Assembly: GCA_037442205.1 (NCBI GenBank) | Contig: JBBIQS010000016.1 | Location: 1-64,000 of the forward strand | Reading direction: 5' to 3' | DNA from: JBBIQS01 sp037442205 | Lineage (GTDB): Bacteria > Myxococcota > Myxococcia > Myxococcales > UBA5297 | Length of the DNA stretch: 64,000 nucleotides | Shown: positions 41,188-49,893 of the stretch, piece by piece | How positions within the stretch are numbered: the first letter of the stretch is position 1 | Layout: each line of letters opens with the position of its first letter | The notes under the pieces: model-generated | What the model saw: the letters and a program-made list of their open reading frames with translations, nothing else | The model's database searches: none | Told to the model about the DNA's origin: nothing | Program-made: the position numbers and the translations under genes

Positions 41188-42027
41188 CTAGAAGGTGCGG
41201 GTCTCGCCGACCTGCAGCTCCATGAGCTGGGCCTTGACCCCACGGGCCTTGAGCTCCTTGGCGAATTCGGCCGGCCTGCCGGTGAGCACCGGGAAGGTGC
41301 CGAAGTGCATGGGGATGATGGTCTTGGGCTTGAGATAGCTGGCGGCGATCGCCGCGCCCTTGGGATCCATCGTGAAGTGCCCGCCGATGGGGCAGATCAT
41401 GACGGTGGGGGCGTAGCGCTCGGCGACCAGCTTCATGTCGCCGTAGACGTCGGTGTCGCCGGTGTGGAGGATGGTCGGCCCGCCCTTGATCTTGATCACG
41501 AAGCCCACCGGATTGCCGCCGGGCAGCGTCGGCGTGCCCTGGTCGCGCACCAGCTCCGAGCCGTGGATCGCCGGGACCATCGCCACCGTCACCTCTTCGT
41601 CGAGGACCAGCGGCCCGCCGACGTTGCCGGTGGTCTCGAAGCCGGCCTGTCCCTGGGGGAAGCCCAGCGCGGCCACCAGGTTGCGGGCCAGGTCGGAGGT
41701 GGCCACCAGCTTGGCCCCGGTCTTCTCCGCCAGCTCGACGGTGTCGCCGACGTGATCCTGGTGCCCGTGGCTCAGGAGGATGTAGTCGACCTTGGCGGTC
41801 TTGGCGGCCAGATCCTTGCCGGTGGCCTGGGGATTCTTCAGCCAGGGATCGATGGCCAGCACCAGGCCCTTGGGCGTCCTGACCACGAAGGCCGAGTGCC
41901 CGAGCCAGGTGATCTCGGTCTTGCCGCTGGGCGTCGCTGGAGCGGCCGGGGCTGCGGGAGTGGCCGCCTCGGCGGCGACGGCCGCGGCGGGGAGGGCCAG
42001 CCACAGGGCGGCGAAAAGGGTGCGCAC
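41188..42027 (-). CDS. Exported metallo-beta-lactamase-fold hydrolase (UPF0173-like)
   Basis: A 279-residue protein with an N-terminal signal (VAAEA) and an Ala/Pro-rich linker. The domain shows WLGHSAFVV, the metal motif SHGHQDHVGD, HTGDTDVYGDM and HFGTFP, matching the UPF0173/YtkL group of metallo-beta-lactamase-fold proteins. Substrate unknown. Export is unusual for this group, most of which are cytoplasmic. No operon partner is obvious. Confidence 0.88.
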   Translation of the reverse strand: MRTLFAALWLALPAAAVAAEAATPAAPAAPATPSGKTEITWLGHSAFVVRTPKGLVLAIDPWLKNPQATGKDLAAKTAKVDYILLSHGHQDHVGDTVELAEKTGAKLVATSDLARNLVAALGFPQGQAGFETTGNVGGPLVLDEEVTVAMVPAIHGSELVRDQGTPTLPGGNPVGFVIKIKGGPTILHTGDTDVYGDMKLVAERYAPTVMICPIGGHFTMDPKGAAIAASYLKPKTIIPMHFGTFPVLTGRPAEFAKELKARGVKAQLMELQVGETRTF

Positions 42028-42093
42028 GTCGGGCCTCCTTCAATGGGGAGGCCCGACTCTAGGACAGCTCGGGCGAGCGTGACACCCTTTCGT

Positions 42094-42279
42094 TCAGCTC
42101 TGGTCGGGCTCGCCCAGGTTCAGGTTGACGCGCTCGGTCTCTTCGTCGCCCTCGGCCTGGCCGGGGGTTTTTCCGGGGCCGGGGAGGCGGGTTCCCGGCA
42201 GCGGCTCGTCCTGGGCCTGGCGACGGGGCAGGGTCACGTCCGGGCGATTCTGGTGGTTCTTCTGGCTGCGATTGGCCAT
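42094..42279 (-). CDS. Small hydrophilic protein
   Basis: A 61-residue acidic, Pro/Gly/Gln-rich protein (MANRSQKNHQNRPD) with no domain; probably disordered. The ATG at 42279 has GGAG about ten bases upstream. It follows the Cys-rich lipoprotein gene by 51 bases in the same direction. Low confidence that it is translated. Confidence 0.4.
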   Translation of the reverse strand: MANRSQKNHQNRPDVTLPRRQAQDEPLPGTRLPGPGKTPGQAEGDEETERVNLNLGEPDQS

Positions 42280-42330
42280 GGGCGCCGCTCCTTCGAAAAA
42301 GGAAAGAGCGGCGCCTGGATCCGGCAAGGC

Positions 42331-43242
42331 CTACCGGCAGCCGGACGCCGGGCACGGCGGATAGCAGCCGACGATGTCCGAGGCGTTGGGCCCGTTCGGG
42401 TCCGGCTGCTCGGGCAGGCAGCGATTGACCTGGTCGGCGAAGGTGTAGCAGGCGCTGACGACCCCGCCCGGGGTGGCCGGGCAGTTGCCCGTCGCCGGGC
42501 AGTCGATGATGCAGTAGCGGTCCTTGTTGAAGGAGTTGACGTAGCAGATCCCGCCCTCGGGGCAGTCGGCCGAGCTGAGGCAGAAGCCGCAGTACTGGTG
42601 GGAGGGAGCGCAGTGCCTGGACAGCGGCAGGCAGACGTGGAGGCCGTTGAGATCGAAGCAGCCGCGCCCGCCGCCGCAGCCGTTGGGATCGGTGCCGCTG
42701 CAGCTCTTGGCGCAGTAGCCGGTGCCGTCCTGAGTGAGGAAGACCGCATCGGGATCGGCGCAGTCCACCGCCGAGCTGGCCGGGGCGCAGAAGCCGCGCT
42801 TGAGGCAGGCCTTCACCTGCAGCCGCGAGGGGGTGCCGCCGTCCACCGGGTTGGCGATGTCCTTGGTCCCGCAGTAGTAGTAGCCAGGGCAGTCGGCGTC
42901 GCTCTGGCAGTCCTGCTTGGTGCAGTAGGCCGCCGGGTCGCCCTGGCCCCCGACGCACAGGAAGCCGTCGGCGCAGTCGCGCTGGCCGTTGGTGCCGCAG
43001 CTGAAGCCGAACTTGCCGGTGGCGAAGGGCATGTTGTTGGGCTGGCAGACCAGCGTCCCGCTGGTGTCGCGGCAGTCGTAGCCGTTGGGGCAGTCGGTGT
43101 GCTGCGCGCACTTGAGCATGCACTTGTCGCCGACGCAGACGTTGCCCGGCTTGCACTTGCTGGGGTCGCAGGTGGTGGTCTGGTGCTCGCTACAGGCGCT
43201 GAGCACCAGCAACGTCGACAGGCACAACGGGGTCAACCTCAT
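42331..43242 (-). CDS. Cys-rich lipoprotein
   Basis: A 303-residue lipoprotein (signal ending LVLSAC, Cys17) with about 35 cysteines in short repeats such as CxxxxDCPxGYxC and CGxxGQRDCADGFLC, the multi-disulfide pattern of Myxococcota surface proteins. No enzymatic motif. The start was fixed by the signal peptide; the same frame upstream is a shadow of the divergent redox operon. Divergent from the redoxin gene across a 105-base gap. Confidence 0.85.
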   Translation of the reverse strand: MRLTPLCLSTLLVLSACSEHQTTTCDPSKCKPGNVCVGDKCMLKCAQHTDCPNGYDCRDTSGTLVCQPNNMPFATGKFGFSCGTNGQRDCADGFLCVGGQGDPAAYCTKQDCQSDADCPGYYYCGTKDIANPVDGGTPSRLQVKACLKRGFCAPASSAVDCADPDAVFLTQDGTGYCAKSCSGTDPNGCGGGRGCFDLNGLHVCLPLSRHCAPSHQYCGFCLSSADCPEGGICYVNSFNKDRYCIIDCPATGNCPATPGGVVSACYTFADQVNRCLPEQPDPNGPNASDIVGCYPPCPASGCR

Positions 43243-43347
43243 GACGGCCTCGCCAAGCATGTGGGTGATCGAAAGAATCCGAGCGTAGAAAATCCCCGGC
43301 CCAAACGCTAGACTTTCCCGCTTGCCCGCACGAAGAGGGAGCCGCCC

Positions 43348-44025
43348 ATGTCGAGAAACCTCGTCGCAGTCGCCGCCGCCGTCGCCACGCTGCTCTCCGG
43401 ATGCGGTCCGTCGGCCCCGCCGCCGCAGCAGGACCCCGGGCTGGACATGCCCTCCGACGGCTCGCCCTATGCCGCTCCCCCGTACGGCCTGACCAAGGGA
43501 GAGACGCTGCGGAACATCGAGCTGTTCGGCTACCGGGTCTATCCCAACGACTGGCAGGTGGTCCGCCTGTCGGAGTTCTACGACCCCAACGGCAACAAGG
43601 GCCCCAACGGCGTTCCGCTCAAGCTGCTGGCGATCAACGTCTCGGCGCTGTGGTGCTCGGTCTGCCGCTGGGAGGCGCCGATCCTGGAGGAGACCTGCAA
43701 GGCCAACCGGGCCAAGGGCCTGGCCTGCTACACCGGCATCTTCGAGAACGCTGCCCAGGATCCGGCGGCGCGCAAGGACGTCAACAGCTGGGCCAGCGAC
43801 TACAAGATCGACTATCCGATCGTCCTCGACAGCGCCTTCGTCTGGGGCGCCTTCTTCAATAAGACCGCCACCCCGATGAACATGTTCGTCGATCCCAAGA
43901 CGATGAAGATCATCGAGGTGACGATCGGTGCCGACATGAAGCAGATGAAGTCCTTCCTGCTCGGCGCCATCCCCGACGCCGACACCACCGCTCTCGACGC
44001 GGCGATTGCCCAGCAGGGCGGCTAG
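43348..44025 (+). CDS. Thioredoxin-fold lipoprotein with CSVC
   Basis: A 225-residue lipoprotein (LLSGC, Cys19). After a linker and a conserved YGLTKGETLRNIELFGYRV segment, residues 90-200 form a thioredoxin-like domain with a CSVC active site (Cys103, Cys106) in ALWCSVCRWEAP, followed by TPMNMFVDPKTMK containing the cis-Pro turn. It probably handles thiol-disulfide exchange in the envelope. GAGGGAG precedes the ATG. First gene of a three-gene operon. Confidence 0.88.
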   Translation: MSRNLVAVAAAVATLLSGCGPSAPPPQQDPGLDMPSDGSPYAAPPYGLTKGETLRNIELFGYRVYPNDWQVVRLSEFYDPNGNKGPNGVPLKLLAINVSALWCSVCRWEAPILEETCKANRAKGLACYTGIFENAAQDPAARKDVNSWASDYKIDYPIVLDSAFVWGAFFNKTATPMNMFVDPKTMKIIEVTIGADMKQMKSFLLGAIPDADTTALDAAIAQQGG

Positions 44026-44040
44026 TCCCCGGAGATCGCC

Positions 44041-44577
44041 ATGACCTCCCTGCTTCGCCCCCTGGCGCTGCTGCTCGCCCTGGCGGCGTCGGGCTGCGCC
44101 GGCGCCCGCGCCAGCTCCCAGGCCTCGGACTTCACCCTCCCCTCGGTCGACGGCACGCCGCTGACGCTCTCCGAGCACCTGGGCAAGAAGGTGATCTTGC
44201 TCAACTTCTGGGCAACCTGGTGCCAGCCCTGCGCCCACGAGCTGCCCCACCTGCAGGCGCTGTGGGACAAGTACCAGGGCAAGGATCTGCTGATCCTCGG
44301 CGTGGCCATGGACGGCCCGGAGAGCGTGGCCAACGTGGCCCCCTTCGTCCGCCGCAGCCACCTCTCCTTCCCGGTGCTGCTCGACGAGGAGACCCGCGCG
44401 GTCAGCCTCTACAACCCGCACCGCTCGGCCCCGTTCAACGTGCTGATCGACCGCAGCGGGGCGGTGGCCAAGACCTTCGAAGGCTTCAACCCCGGCGACG
44501 AGGTCGAGCTGGAGAAGGCGCTGGCCGCCCTGCTCGAGCCGGCCGCCCCCGCCGCCCCGGCGGCCGCGGCCCCGTAG
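44041..44577 (+). CDS. TlpA-like thiol-disulfide oxidoreductase lipoprotein
   Basis: A 178-residue lipoprotein (ASGC, Cys19) with a TlpA/ResA thioredoxin domain: LNFWATWCQPCAHELPHL (CQPC, Cys61 and Cys64) and FNVLIDRSG with the cis-Pro region. Such proteins keep cytochrome-c haem-site or copper-site cysteines reduced. The C-terminus is Ala/Pro-rich. It starts 15 bases after the first redox gene and its stop is immediately followed by the ATG of the beta-barrel gene. Confidence 0.9.
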   Translation: MTSLLRPLALLLALAASGCAGARASSQASDFTLPSVDGTPLTLSEHLGKKVILLNFWATWCQPCAHELPHLQALWDKYQGKDLLILGVAMDGPESVANVAPFVRRSHLSFPVLLDEETRAVSLYNPHRSAPFNVLIDRSGAVAKTFEGFNPGDEVELEKALAALLEPAAPAAPAAAAP

Positions 44578-46371
44578 ATGCCACTTCGCAACCCGCTGAA
44601 ATCGCTGGCCTTTGTCCTGGCAACCCTCACTGCGCTGCCGGCCGCGGCGCTCGAGCTGGGCCTGGTCGACTCCCGGCCGCTGCGGCTGGACGTGACCGCG
44701 GCCACCGTCAGCGCCTGGCACGCCGACAACCGCAACAAGTCGCTCACCGACGACAACTACGTCGAGCTCGACAACCGCTTCAACCTGCTCTTCGCCTGGT
44801 GGCGGCTGCAGGGGACGCTGCGCCTGGACACCGCCAGCTTCGGCAATCGGCCCGACCCGGCGGCGCTCGCCGCCAGGACCGGCATGTCAGCCGACATGTT
44901 CGCCACTCAGGTTGCCAGCAGCTACCAGGACGCTTTCTGGATCGGCAAGGCCTCGCTCGCCTACTCGAGCCCCTCGCTGGAGCTCACCGCCGGCGACTCC
45001 TACGCCTCCTTCGGGCGCGGGCTGGTGCTCTCGCTGCGCAAGCAGGATGAGCTGGCCCTGGACACCACGCTGTTCGGGGCCAAGGCCGTGGCCCGCTTCG
45101 GGCCGGTGTCGGTCATCGGGCTGGCGGGCATCGCCAACCCGGTCCGCATCGACGAGGCCACCGGCCAGACCCTCTTCCCGATGGCCAGCAGCCTCTACTC
45201 CCGCCGGCCCATCTCGGCGTTCATCGACTGGCCGCTCTACTCGGTGCAGAGCCCGGATGCCCCGCGGCCGGAGCGGGTGGTCTACGGGCAGGACGACCTC
45301 TACGCCGCCCGCGCCGAGGCCAACCTGAGCGGCTTCACCCTGGGCGCCCACGCCGCCCGGCTGCTGCGCGCCAACGACATCGCCCCCTCGGCCGGCCTGC
45401 GCAGCGGCCACACCGTCGACGGCTATGGCGCCTCCCTCAACGCGCCCCTGGGGCCAGCGGTCGCCTACCTCGAGGGCGCGCTGCAGCGCGTCTCCGGCCC
45501 CAAGCCCTCGGATCCGGTCGCCTCCAAGGGATACGCCCTCTACGGCAGCTTCTCGGGCGGGGCCGGCCCCGTCACCGGGCTGGTCGAGCTGCAGCACTAC
45601 CGCTCGTTCGTGCCGCTGTTCGGGAGCATCGACACCGCCGCGGTCCCCTCGTTCCTGGGGCTGCGCTACAGCGCCCCGCCGACCACCGAGCCCTCGATCA
45701 CCGATACCCGCTTCGGCTACTTCGACGCCTGCGTCACCGGCGGCCGCGCCCGGCTCGACGGCCGCCCCGCCGACCCGCTGCTGCTCTACGCCACCTACGG
45801 CCACTGGGCGACCTGGGGAGAGCGCGACACGGCCTGCCCGGAGACCCTCTCCTCCGTCGTCCACCGCAACGACGTCAACGACGCCACCGCCGGGATGCAG
45901 CTCGACTTCGACCAGCGCAAGTCGCAGGCCCTCTTCTCCCTGGGCATCCGCCGCGACCTGACGGCCGAGCTCGGCGAGTTCTACTACCGGGAGTTCCACC
46001 TCGAGGCGACGCTCGCCAAGCACCTGAGCGGCCCCTGGTCGGCCGAGCTGACCGGCCGGCAGAGGCACCGGTTCCTGGTCAACGAGAACAACGACGACGA
46101 CGGCCTCTCGCACCCCTTCAACGAGGGCGAAATCTACCTGTCGCTCAAGTACTCGCCCTCGCTGGTGGCGGCGCTGGGCTACGAGTACACCGGGCTGCAG
46201 GGGCGGGCGCCGAACTACTTCAACGGCCAGTTGCTCTACAAGTACCGCGCCGACTCGAGCGTGAAGCTCTTCGCCGGCCAGCAGCGCGGGGCGCTCAAGT
46301 GCGTCAGCGGCGTCTGCCGCAACTTCCCGCCGTTCGAGGGCGTGAAGCTGGAGTGGACCCAGCGCTACTGA
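44578..46371 (+). CDS. Outer-membrane beta-barrel protein (DUF6029-like)
   Basis: A 597-residue exported protein (signal to about 23, PAAA) with repeated amphipathic strands, periodic aromatic residues and a C-terminal Tyr, consistent with a large outer-membrane barrel. AGDSYASFGRGLVLSLRK is the family-like segment. Six or so cysteines are paired in surface-loop-like places (CVTGGR; CPET; KCVSGVCRN), so disulfide formation by the upstream thioredoxin-like partners is a fair hypothesis. Tightly coupled to the TlpA gene. Confidence 0.8.
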   Translation: MPLRNPLKSLAFVLATLTALPAAALELGLVDSRPLRLDVTAATVSAWHADNRNKSLTDDNYVELDNRFNLLFAWWRLQGTLRLDTASFGNRPDPAALAARTGMSADMFATQVASSYQDAFWIGKASLAYSSPSLELTAGDSYASFGRGLVLSLRKQDELALDTTLFGAKAVARFGPVSVIGLAGIANPVRIDEATGQTLFPMASSLYSRRPISAFIDWPLYSVQSPDAPRPERVVYGQDDLYAARAEANLSGFTLGAHAARLLRANDIAPSAGLRSGHTVDGYGASLNAPLGPAVAYLEGALQRVSGPKPSDPVASKGYALYGSFSGGAGPVTGLVELQHYRSFVPLFGSIDTAAVPSFLGLRYSAPPTTEPSITDTRFGYFDACVTGGRARLDGRPADPLLLYATYGHWATWGERDTACPETLSSVVHRNDVNDATAGMQLDFDQRKSQALFSLGIRRDLTAELGEFYYREFHLEATLAKHLSGPWSAELTGRQRHRFLVNENNDDDGLSHPFNEGEIYLSLKYSPSLVAALGYEYTGLQGRAPNYFNGQLLYKYRADSSVKLFAGQQRGALKCVSGVCRNFPPFEGVKLEWTQRY

Positions 46372-46439
46372 GCCCGGCGCCTCCTGCTTGCCGCCGCGCC
46401 CGCCTTCCCCAATGTTTTCGGGCACATGGGGAGGGGCAC

Positions 46440-46730
46440 ATGCGGATCCTGATGAGGATGCAGTTGGACACCGAGGCGGCCAACCGCTCTGCCAAGGAGG
46501 GCACGCTGCCGCGCACGATGGGCGAGCTGATGGAGAAGGTAAAGCCCGAGTCCGCCTACTTTGGCCTGGACGGCGGGCAGCGCACCGCCTTCCTGGTCTT
46601 CGACTTCCCAGATCCCTCCAAGATGCCTTCGCTGGTCGAGCCGCTGTTCCAGCGGCTGGGCGCCCACATCACGGTGGTGCCGGTGATGAACTGGCAGGAG
46701 CTGCAGAAGGGCCTGTCGCTGCTGGGCTGA
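46440..46730 (+). CDS. Small ferredoxin-like-fold protein
   Basis: A 96-residue alpha/beta protein (MRILMRMQLDTEAANRSAKEG, then AYFGLDGGQRTAFLVFDF and ITVVPVMNWQELQKGL). This pattern belongs to a widespread family of small proteins with a dimeric ferredoxin-like fold and unknown role. GGGAGGGG precedes the ATG. Short gap to the Hsp70 gene on the same strand. Confidence 0.75.
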   Translation: MRILMRMQLDTEAANRSAKEGTLPRTMGELMEKVKPESAYFGLDGGQRTAFLVFDFPDPSKMPSLVEPLFQRLGAHITVVPVMNWQELQKGLSLLG

Positions 46731-46833
46731 GCGGCCCCGAGGTGGGGAGAGGTAGGACCCGGCGGCGGAGAATCGGCCCGGCCCCGAAGATCGGATTTCC
46801 TCGTTTTGGCGGCTCTCTGGCATGCTGGGGGCG

Positions 46834-48354
46834 ATGAGCCCGCCCATCCTAGGAATCGACTTCGGCACCACCAACACCGCCGCCGCCTACGTCGAGGACA
46901 ACGGCAAGCTGAGGTTGGTCAAGGTGACCGAGCGCAGCCACGTGCTGCCGTCGGTGGTCTGGTTCCACGCCGCCGACAAGGCGCTGGTCGGCCACGGCGC
47001 CCGCTCGCAGATCATCGAGGACCCGCGGCACACCGTCTTCGAGAGCAAGCGCTTCCTGGGGCGGCGCTTCCACTCCGAGTTCGTGAGCCGCTTCCGCGAG
47101 AAGTTCGCCTTCGACCTGGTGGAGGCCCCCGACGGCTACTGCGCGGTGCTGATCTACGACCACGTGGTCCCGCTGGTCGAGGTCGCCTACCTGGTGATCC
47201 AGCAGATCGCCGGGCTGGCGGCCCAGCAGCTGGGGCAGCCGTTCAAGGAGTGCGTGATCACCGTCCCGGCGCACGCCACCTTCCGCCAGCGCGAGGCGAT
47301 GCGCCAGGCGGCCAACAAGGCCAACCTGGAAGTGAAGGCGGTGGTCAACGAGCCGACGGCGGCGGCGCTCTACTACGCCAACCTGCGCAACCCACAGCAG
47401 ACGGTGCTGATCTTCGACCTGGGCGGCGGCACCTTCGACGCCACGCTGATGGCGGTGGAGAACCGGCGGGTCAAGGTGCTGGCCACCGGCGGCGACGCCT
47501 TCCTGGGCGGCGGCAACTTCGACGCGGTGGTCGCCGAGAAGCTGGTGGACGCCTTCCAGCAGCAGCACGGGCTCGACCTGCGCGAGAACCGGGTGGTGAT
47601 GCAGCGGCTGGCCTTCGCCGCGGAGGGGATCAAGATCGCCCTCTCCTCCGCCGAGGAGAAGAGCCTGCGCATCCCGTGCGTGTCGCAGAAGGACGGCAAG
47701 TTCATCGACCTGGACTACAAGCTGACCCGGACCGGGCTGGAGGAGCTGTCGGTGCCGCTGGTGGAGCGCTGCGCCTCGGCCTGCGACGACCTGCTCGGCC
47801 GGGCCCAGCTGACGGTGGAGCAGGTGGACGAGCTGGTGCTGGTGGGCGGGCAGACCCGCATGCCGGCGATCCGCCAGCGCTTCTCGCACTTCAAGCGCTT
47901 CTCGTCGGAGAAGGACGTGCATCCGGAGTTGGGGGTGGCCATCGGCGCGGCGATCCTGGGGCGCAACCTGGCGCGCAAGGCCAACTCGCTGATCGACGTG
48001 GTGCCGATGCCGATCAGCGTGATGATCCCCGGGGGGGCGACGATCGAGGTCATCCCGGCCAACACCCCGGTGCCGTGCAGCAAGAAGGTCAAGCTGGAGG
48101 GTCTGCCGCCGTGGCAGGCCCCGGTGCCGGTGGCGATCTTCGAGTCGCTGGACCGCACCAGCATCGACCGCGAGATCTTCGGGACGGTGCTGGTCGGCGC
48201 CGAGTGGCGGGTGGGCAAGGGCGGAGCGCCCTCGCTGCAGCTCGACCTGGGCCAGGACTTCACCCTGAAGGCCAAGCTCTCCTCGCCAGACGGCCGCGAG
48301 GCGGTGGTGGGCATCGCCGAGGTCCGGCCGGGGGCGGCGGCCAAGGCGAGCTAG
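46834..48354 (+). CDS. Hsp70-family protein without lid domain
   Basis: A 506-residue Hsp70-like ATPase. ILGIDFGTTNTAAAYVE, IFDLGGGTFDATLMAV and LVGGQTRMPAIRQRF are the three nucleotide-binding signatures, and VNEPTAAALYYA is the family connect motif. After about residue 390 comes a substrate-binding beta domain (VVPMPISVMIPGG), but there is no long helical lid, and the total is about 130 residues shorter than DnaK. It is thus a DnaK-like, not DnaK, chaperone ATPase. The last 24 codons are duplicated downstream. ATG 46834 preferred to one four codons earlier because GGGGG lies close by. Confidence 0.92.
   Translation: MSPPILGIDFGTTNTAAAYVEDNGKLRLVKVTERSHVLPSVVWFHAADKALVGHGARSQIIEDPRHTVFESKRFLGRRFHSEFVSRFREKFAFDLVEAPDGYCAVLIYDHVVPLVEVAYLVIQQIAGLAAQQLGQPFKECVITVPAHATFRQREAMRQAANKANLEVKAVVNEPTAAALYYANLRNPQQTVLIFDLGGGTFDATLMAVENRRVKVLATGGDAFLGGGNFDAVVAEKLVDAFQQQHGLDLRENRVVMQRLAFAAEGIKIALSSAEEKSLRIPCVSQKDGKFIDLDYKLTRTGLEELSVPLVERCASACDDLLGRAQLTVEQVDELVLVGGQTRMPAIRQRFSHFKRFSSEKDVHPELGVAIGAAILGRNLARKANSLIDVVPMPISVMIPGGATIEVIPANTPVPCSKKVKLEGLPPWQAPVPVAIFESLDRTSIDREIFGTVLVGAEWRVGKGGAPSLQLDLGQDFTLKAKLSSPDGREAVVGIAEVRPGAAAKAS
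48283..48354 (+). repeat. 72-bp direct repeat, copy A (3' end of the Hsp70 gene)
   Basis: The last 72 bases of the Hsp70 gene, including the TAG stop, match 49724-49795 at 70 of 72 positions; the two differences are both near the start and synonymous. Separation start to start is 1441 bases. Confidence 0.9.
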
Positions 48355-48407
48355 CGCTGTCCCTGGCTGCGGCCGCGCCCGGGCACGGAGCGCCCGGAGC
48401 CTCCCGT

Positions 48408-49640
48408 TCACCAGGTCGGCCCCCTTGGCCGCGACTCACCGCCGATGCGGTCCTGAGGGGAACCGAGCCGCCTCGCGAGGTCATCGGGCTTGAAGAGAGG
48501 GGGCGAGTCCGCGCGGAACGCCTCACTCGGTTCGATTGAACGCCCCGAGGCCAGCCGCTCGAAGAGCGCCCCATCGCACCCATACTCGCGTGAAAGCTCG
48601 CGGAGCAGCTGCAGGTGATCCGCCGGCACGAACGCCGCCAGACTTCGATTCACGGCGGCACCATCGATGAGCGTCGCGCAAGGCGAGGGAGAGCAGTCGA
48701 GAGCCCGGCGTGCGGTCGCGGCGTTGACGCCGGGGTACACGAAGGCGACGGCGGCGAGGCTGAGGCGCTTGTAGCGCTCGAGCTGTTCGAGGTCCGCGGG
48801 CACCCAGCCGGAAACGTCGGCGCCCGAAGCGACAGCGGCCTGGTGAGCGACCGCATCCCAGCGATAGAACCCCAGCGCAACGATCTCGGAGATAGTCCAC
48901 CCCTGCGACCGGATCAGCTCCGCCAGGTGCCGGACCTCCGCCGAGGCCTTCGCCAGGTCGCCTCGGCGCACCGCCGCCGCATAGCGCAGCTTCGCCCAAA
49001 TCATCAGGCTCGAATAGTTCGGGAGGGGGAATGACATCGGGTTATCCGCCGAGTGGTAGCGCAGTGGTCCTTCGCCGAGCTGCGACCAGTGATCGAACCA
49101 GGTCAATGAGCTCATCCACTCGAAGTCGAGCCCCTCCAGATCCCCGTCGGAAATGAGCGCCAGCCACTGATTGCCGTAGGAGTGAATCCGCTGCCGCAGA
49201 TCGTCGGGCAGGTGCAGTTGGCCCTCGAGGTCGTCGTAGGGCTTCTCGTAATCCAAGAGCGGGGCGAGGAACCGGGCAGCGTCGCGCCGCCAGGGAGGAG
49301 GGGACGGGAACGGCGGCTTCTGGCGGAGTTCGCGGACATCGTCGCAGAGCACGCCGATGTAGCGCTCCGCTTTGGCCGCATTCGTGGCCAGCGCCTCCCG
49401 CAGGGCGAGTACCTCGAGCTCCCAGGACGGCTGCACCGGACTATCGACCGCGGCATCAAGAGCCGGTGGGATCGCCGGTGCCTCGACATCCGAAAACCTG
49501 GCAGTCACGGCGGCGGCCGGCGCTCTCGCTTCCCGATGCAGGTCGTTCAGCTGCGGCGCACTCGGAGAGTCGTCCCGGGCCAGCCACAGCGCCAGGATCG
49601 CCACCGCGGCGATAGCCGCACTCGCAAGAACGCGCCTCAT
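48408..49640 (-). CDS. Membrane-anchored protein of unknown family, between the Hsp70 repeats
   Basis: A 410-residue protein with an N-terminal hydrophobic anchor (about 7-22, VLASAAIAAVAILALWLA) and a Pro/Ala-rich linker. The remainder is helical, with aromatic-rich blocks GLDFEWMSSLTWFDHWSQLGEGPL and LIRSQGWTISEIVALGFYRWDAVA. I recognise no family. Codon usage looks less GC-biased than in neighbours. The gene is opposite in orientation to Hsp70 and lies wholly between the two 72-bp repeats, so it is the likely cargo of an insertion. No integrase or transposase is present. No ribosome-binding sequence precedes the ATG. Confidence 0.7.
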   Translation of the reverse strand: MRRVLASAAIAAVAILALWLARDDSPSAPQLNDLHREARAPAAAVTARFSDVEAPAIPPALDAAVDSPVQPSWELEVLALREALATNAAKAERYIGVLCDDVRELRQKPPFPSPPPWRRDAARFLAPLLDYEKPYDDLEGQLHLPDDLRQRIHSYGNQWLALISDGDLEGLDFEWMSSLTWFDHWSQLGEGPLRYHSADNPMSFPLPNYSSLMIWAKLRYAAAVRRGDLAKASAEVRHLAELIRSQGWTISEIVALGFYRWDAVAHQAAVASGADVSGWVPADLEQLERYKRLSLAAVAFVYPGVNAATARRALDCSPSPCATLIDGAAVNRSLAAFVPADHLQLLRELSREYGCDGALFERLASGRSIEPSEAFRADSPPLFKPDDLARRLGSPQDRIGGESRPRGPTW

Positions 49641-49723
49641 CAAAGGAGAGTCTATCTCTCACACGACTGCCCGATGCCGCCGTCGTGGTCGTCGGTATCC
49701 CCCTGGCCGCGCGGGTGTCCCTT

Positions 49724-49795
49724 TCGCCCGACGGGCGCGAGGCGGTGGTGGGCATCGCCGAGGTCCGGCCGGGGGCGGCGGCCAAGGCGAGCTAG
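49724..49795 (+). pseudogene. 72-bp direct repeat, copy B: isolated Hsp70 3' end
   Basis: This copy preserves SPDGREAVVGIAEVRPGAAA with the same stop codon but no Hsp70 body. The same frame further upstream (LAARVSL) is only loosely like the Hsp70 C-terminus, so similarity drops abruptly, as expected for a recombination boundary or remnant of a diverged second copy. Confidence 0.85.
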
Positions 49796-49825
49796 GCGCC
49801 GCGCTCGAGCGCGGCCGACAGGCCT

Positions 49826-49889
49826 GGTTCCGATCAATCAGAAGTGAGCCGGGCCCAGCAGGTTCGGGTCAATCCGAAGTGAGCCGGGG
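49826..49889 (+). repeat. Two 29-bp tandem repeats, period 35
   Basis: GGTTCCGATCAATCAGAAGT... (49826-49854) and GGTTCGGGTCAATCCGAAGT... (49861-49889) match at 25 of 29 positions, both ending GTGAGCCGGG. They are followed by GTCAGGTCCGG, a word seen in some REP-type elements; that similarity is from memory and not verified. Confidence 0.8.
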
Positions 49890-49893
49890 TCAG

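Noticed and set aside
43243..44721. Long N-terminal extension of the Cys-rich lipoprotein at 42331-43242
   Set aside because: A perfect lipoprotein signal starts at 43242 and the extension is antisense to the thioredoxin operon.
48283..49795. Complete transposon with integrase
   Set aside because: No integrase, transposase or inverted terminal repeats are visible between the 72-bp repeats, so only a cargo-only insert or recombination scar is proposed.
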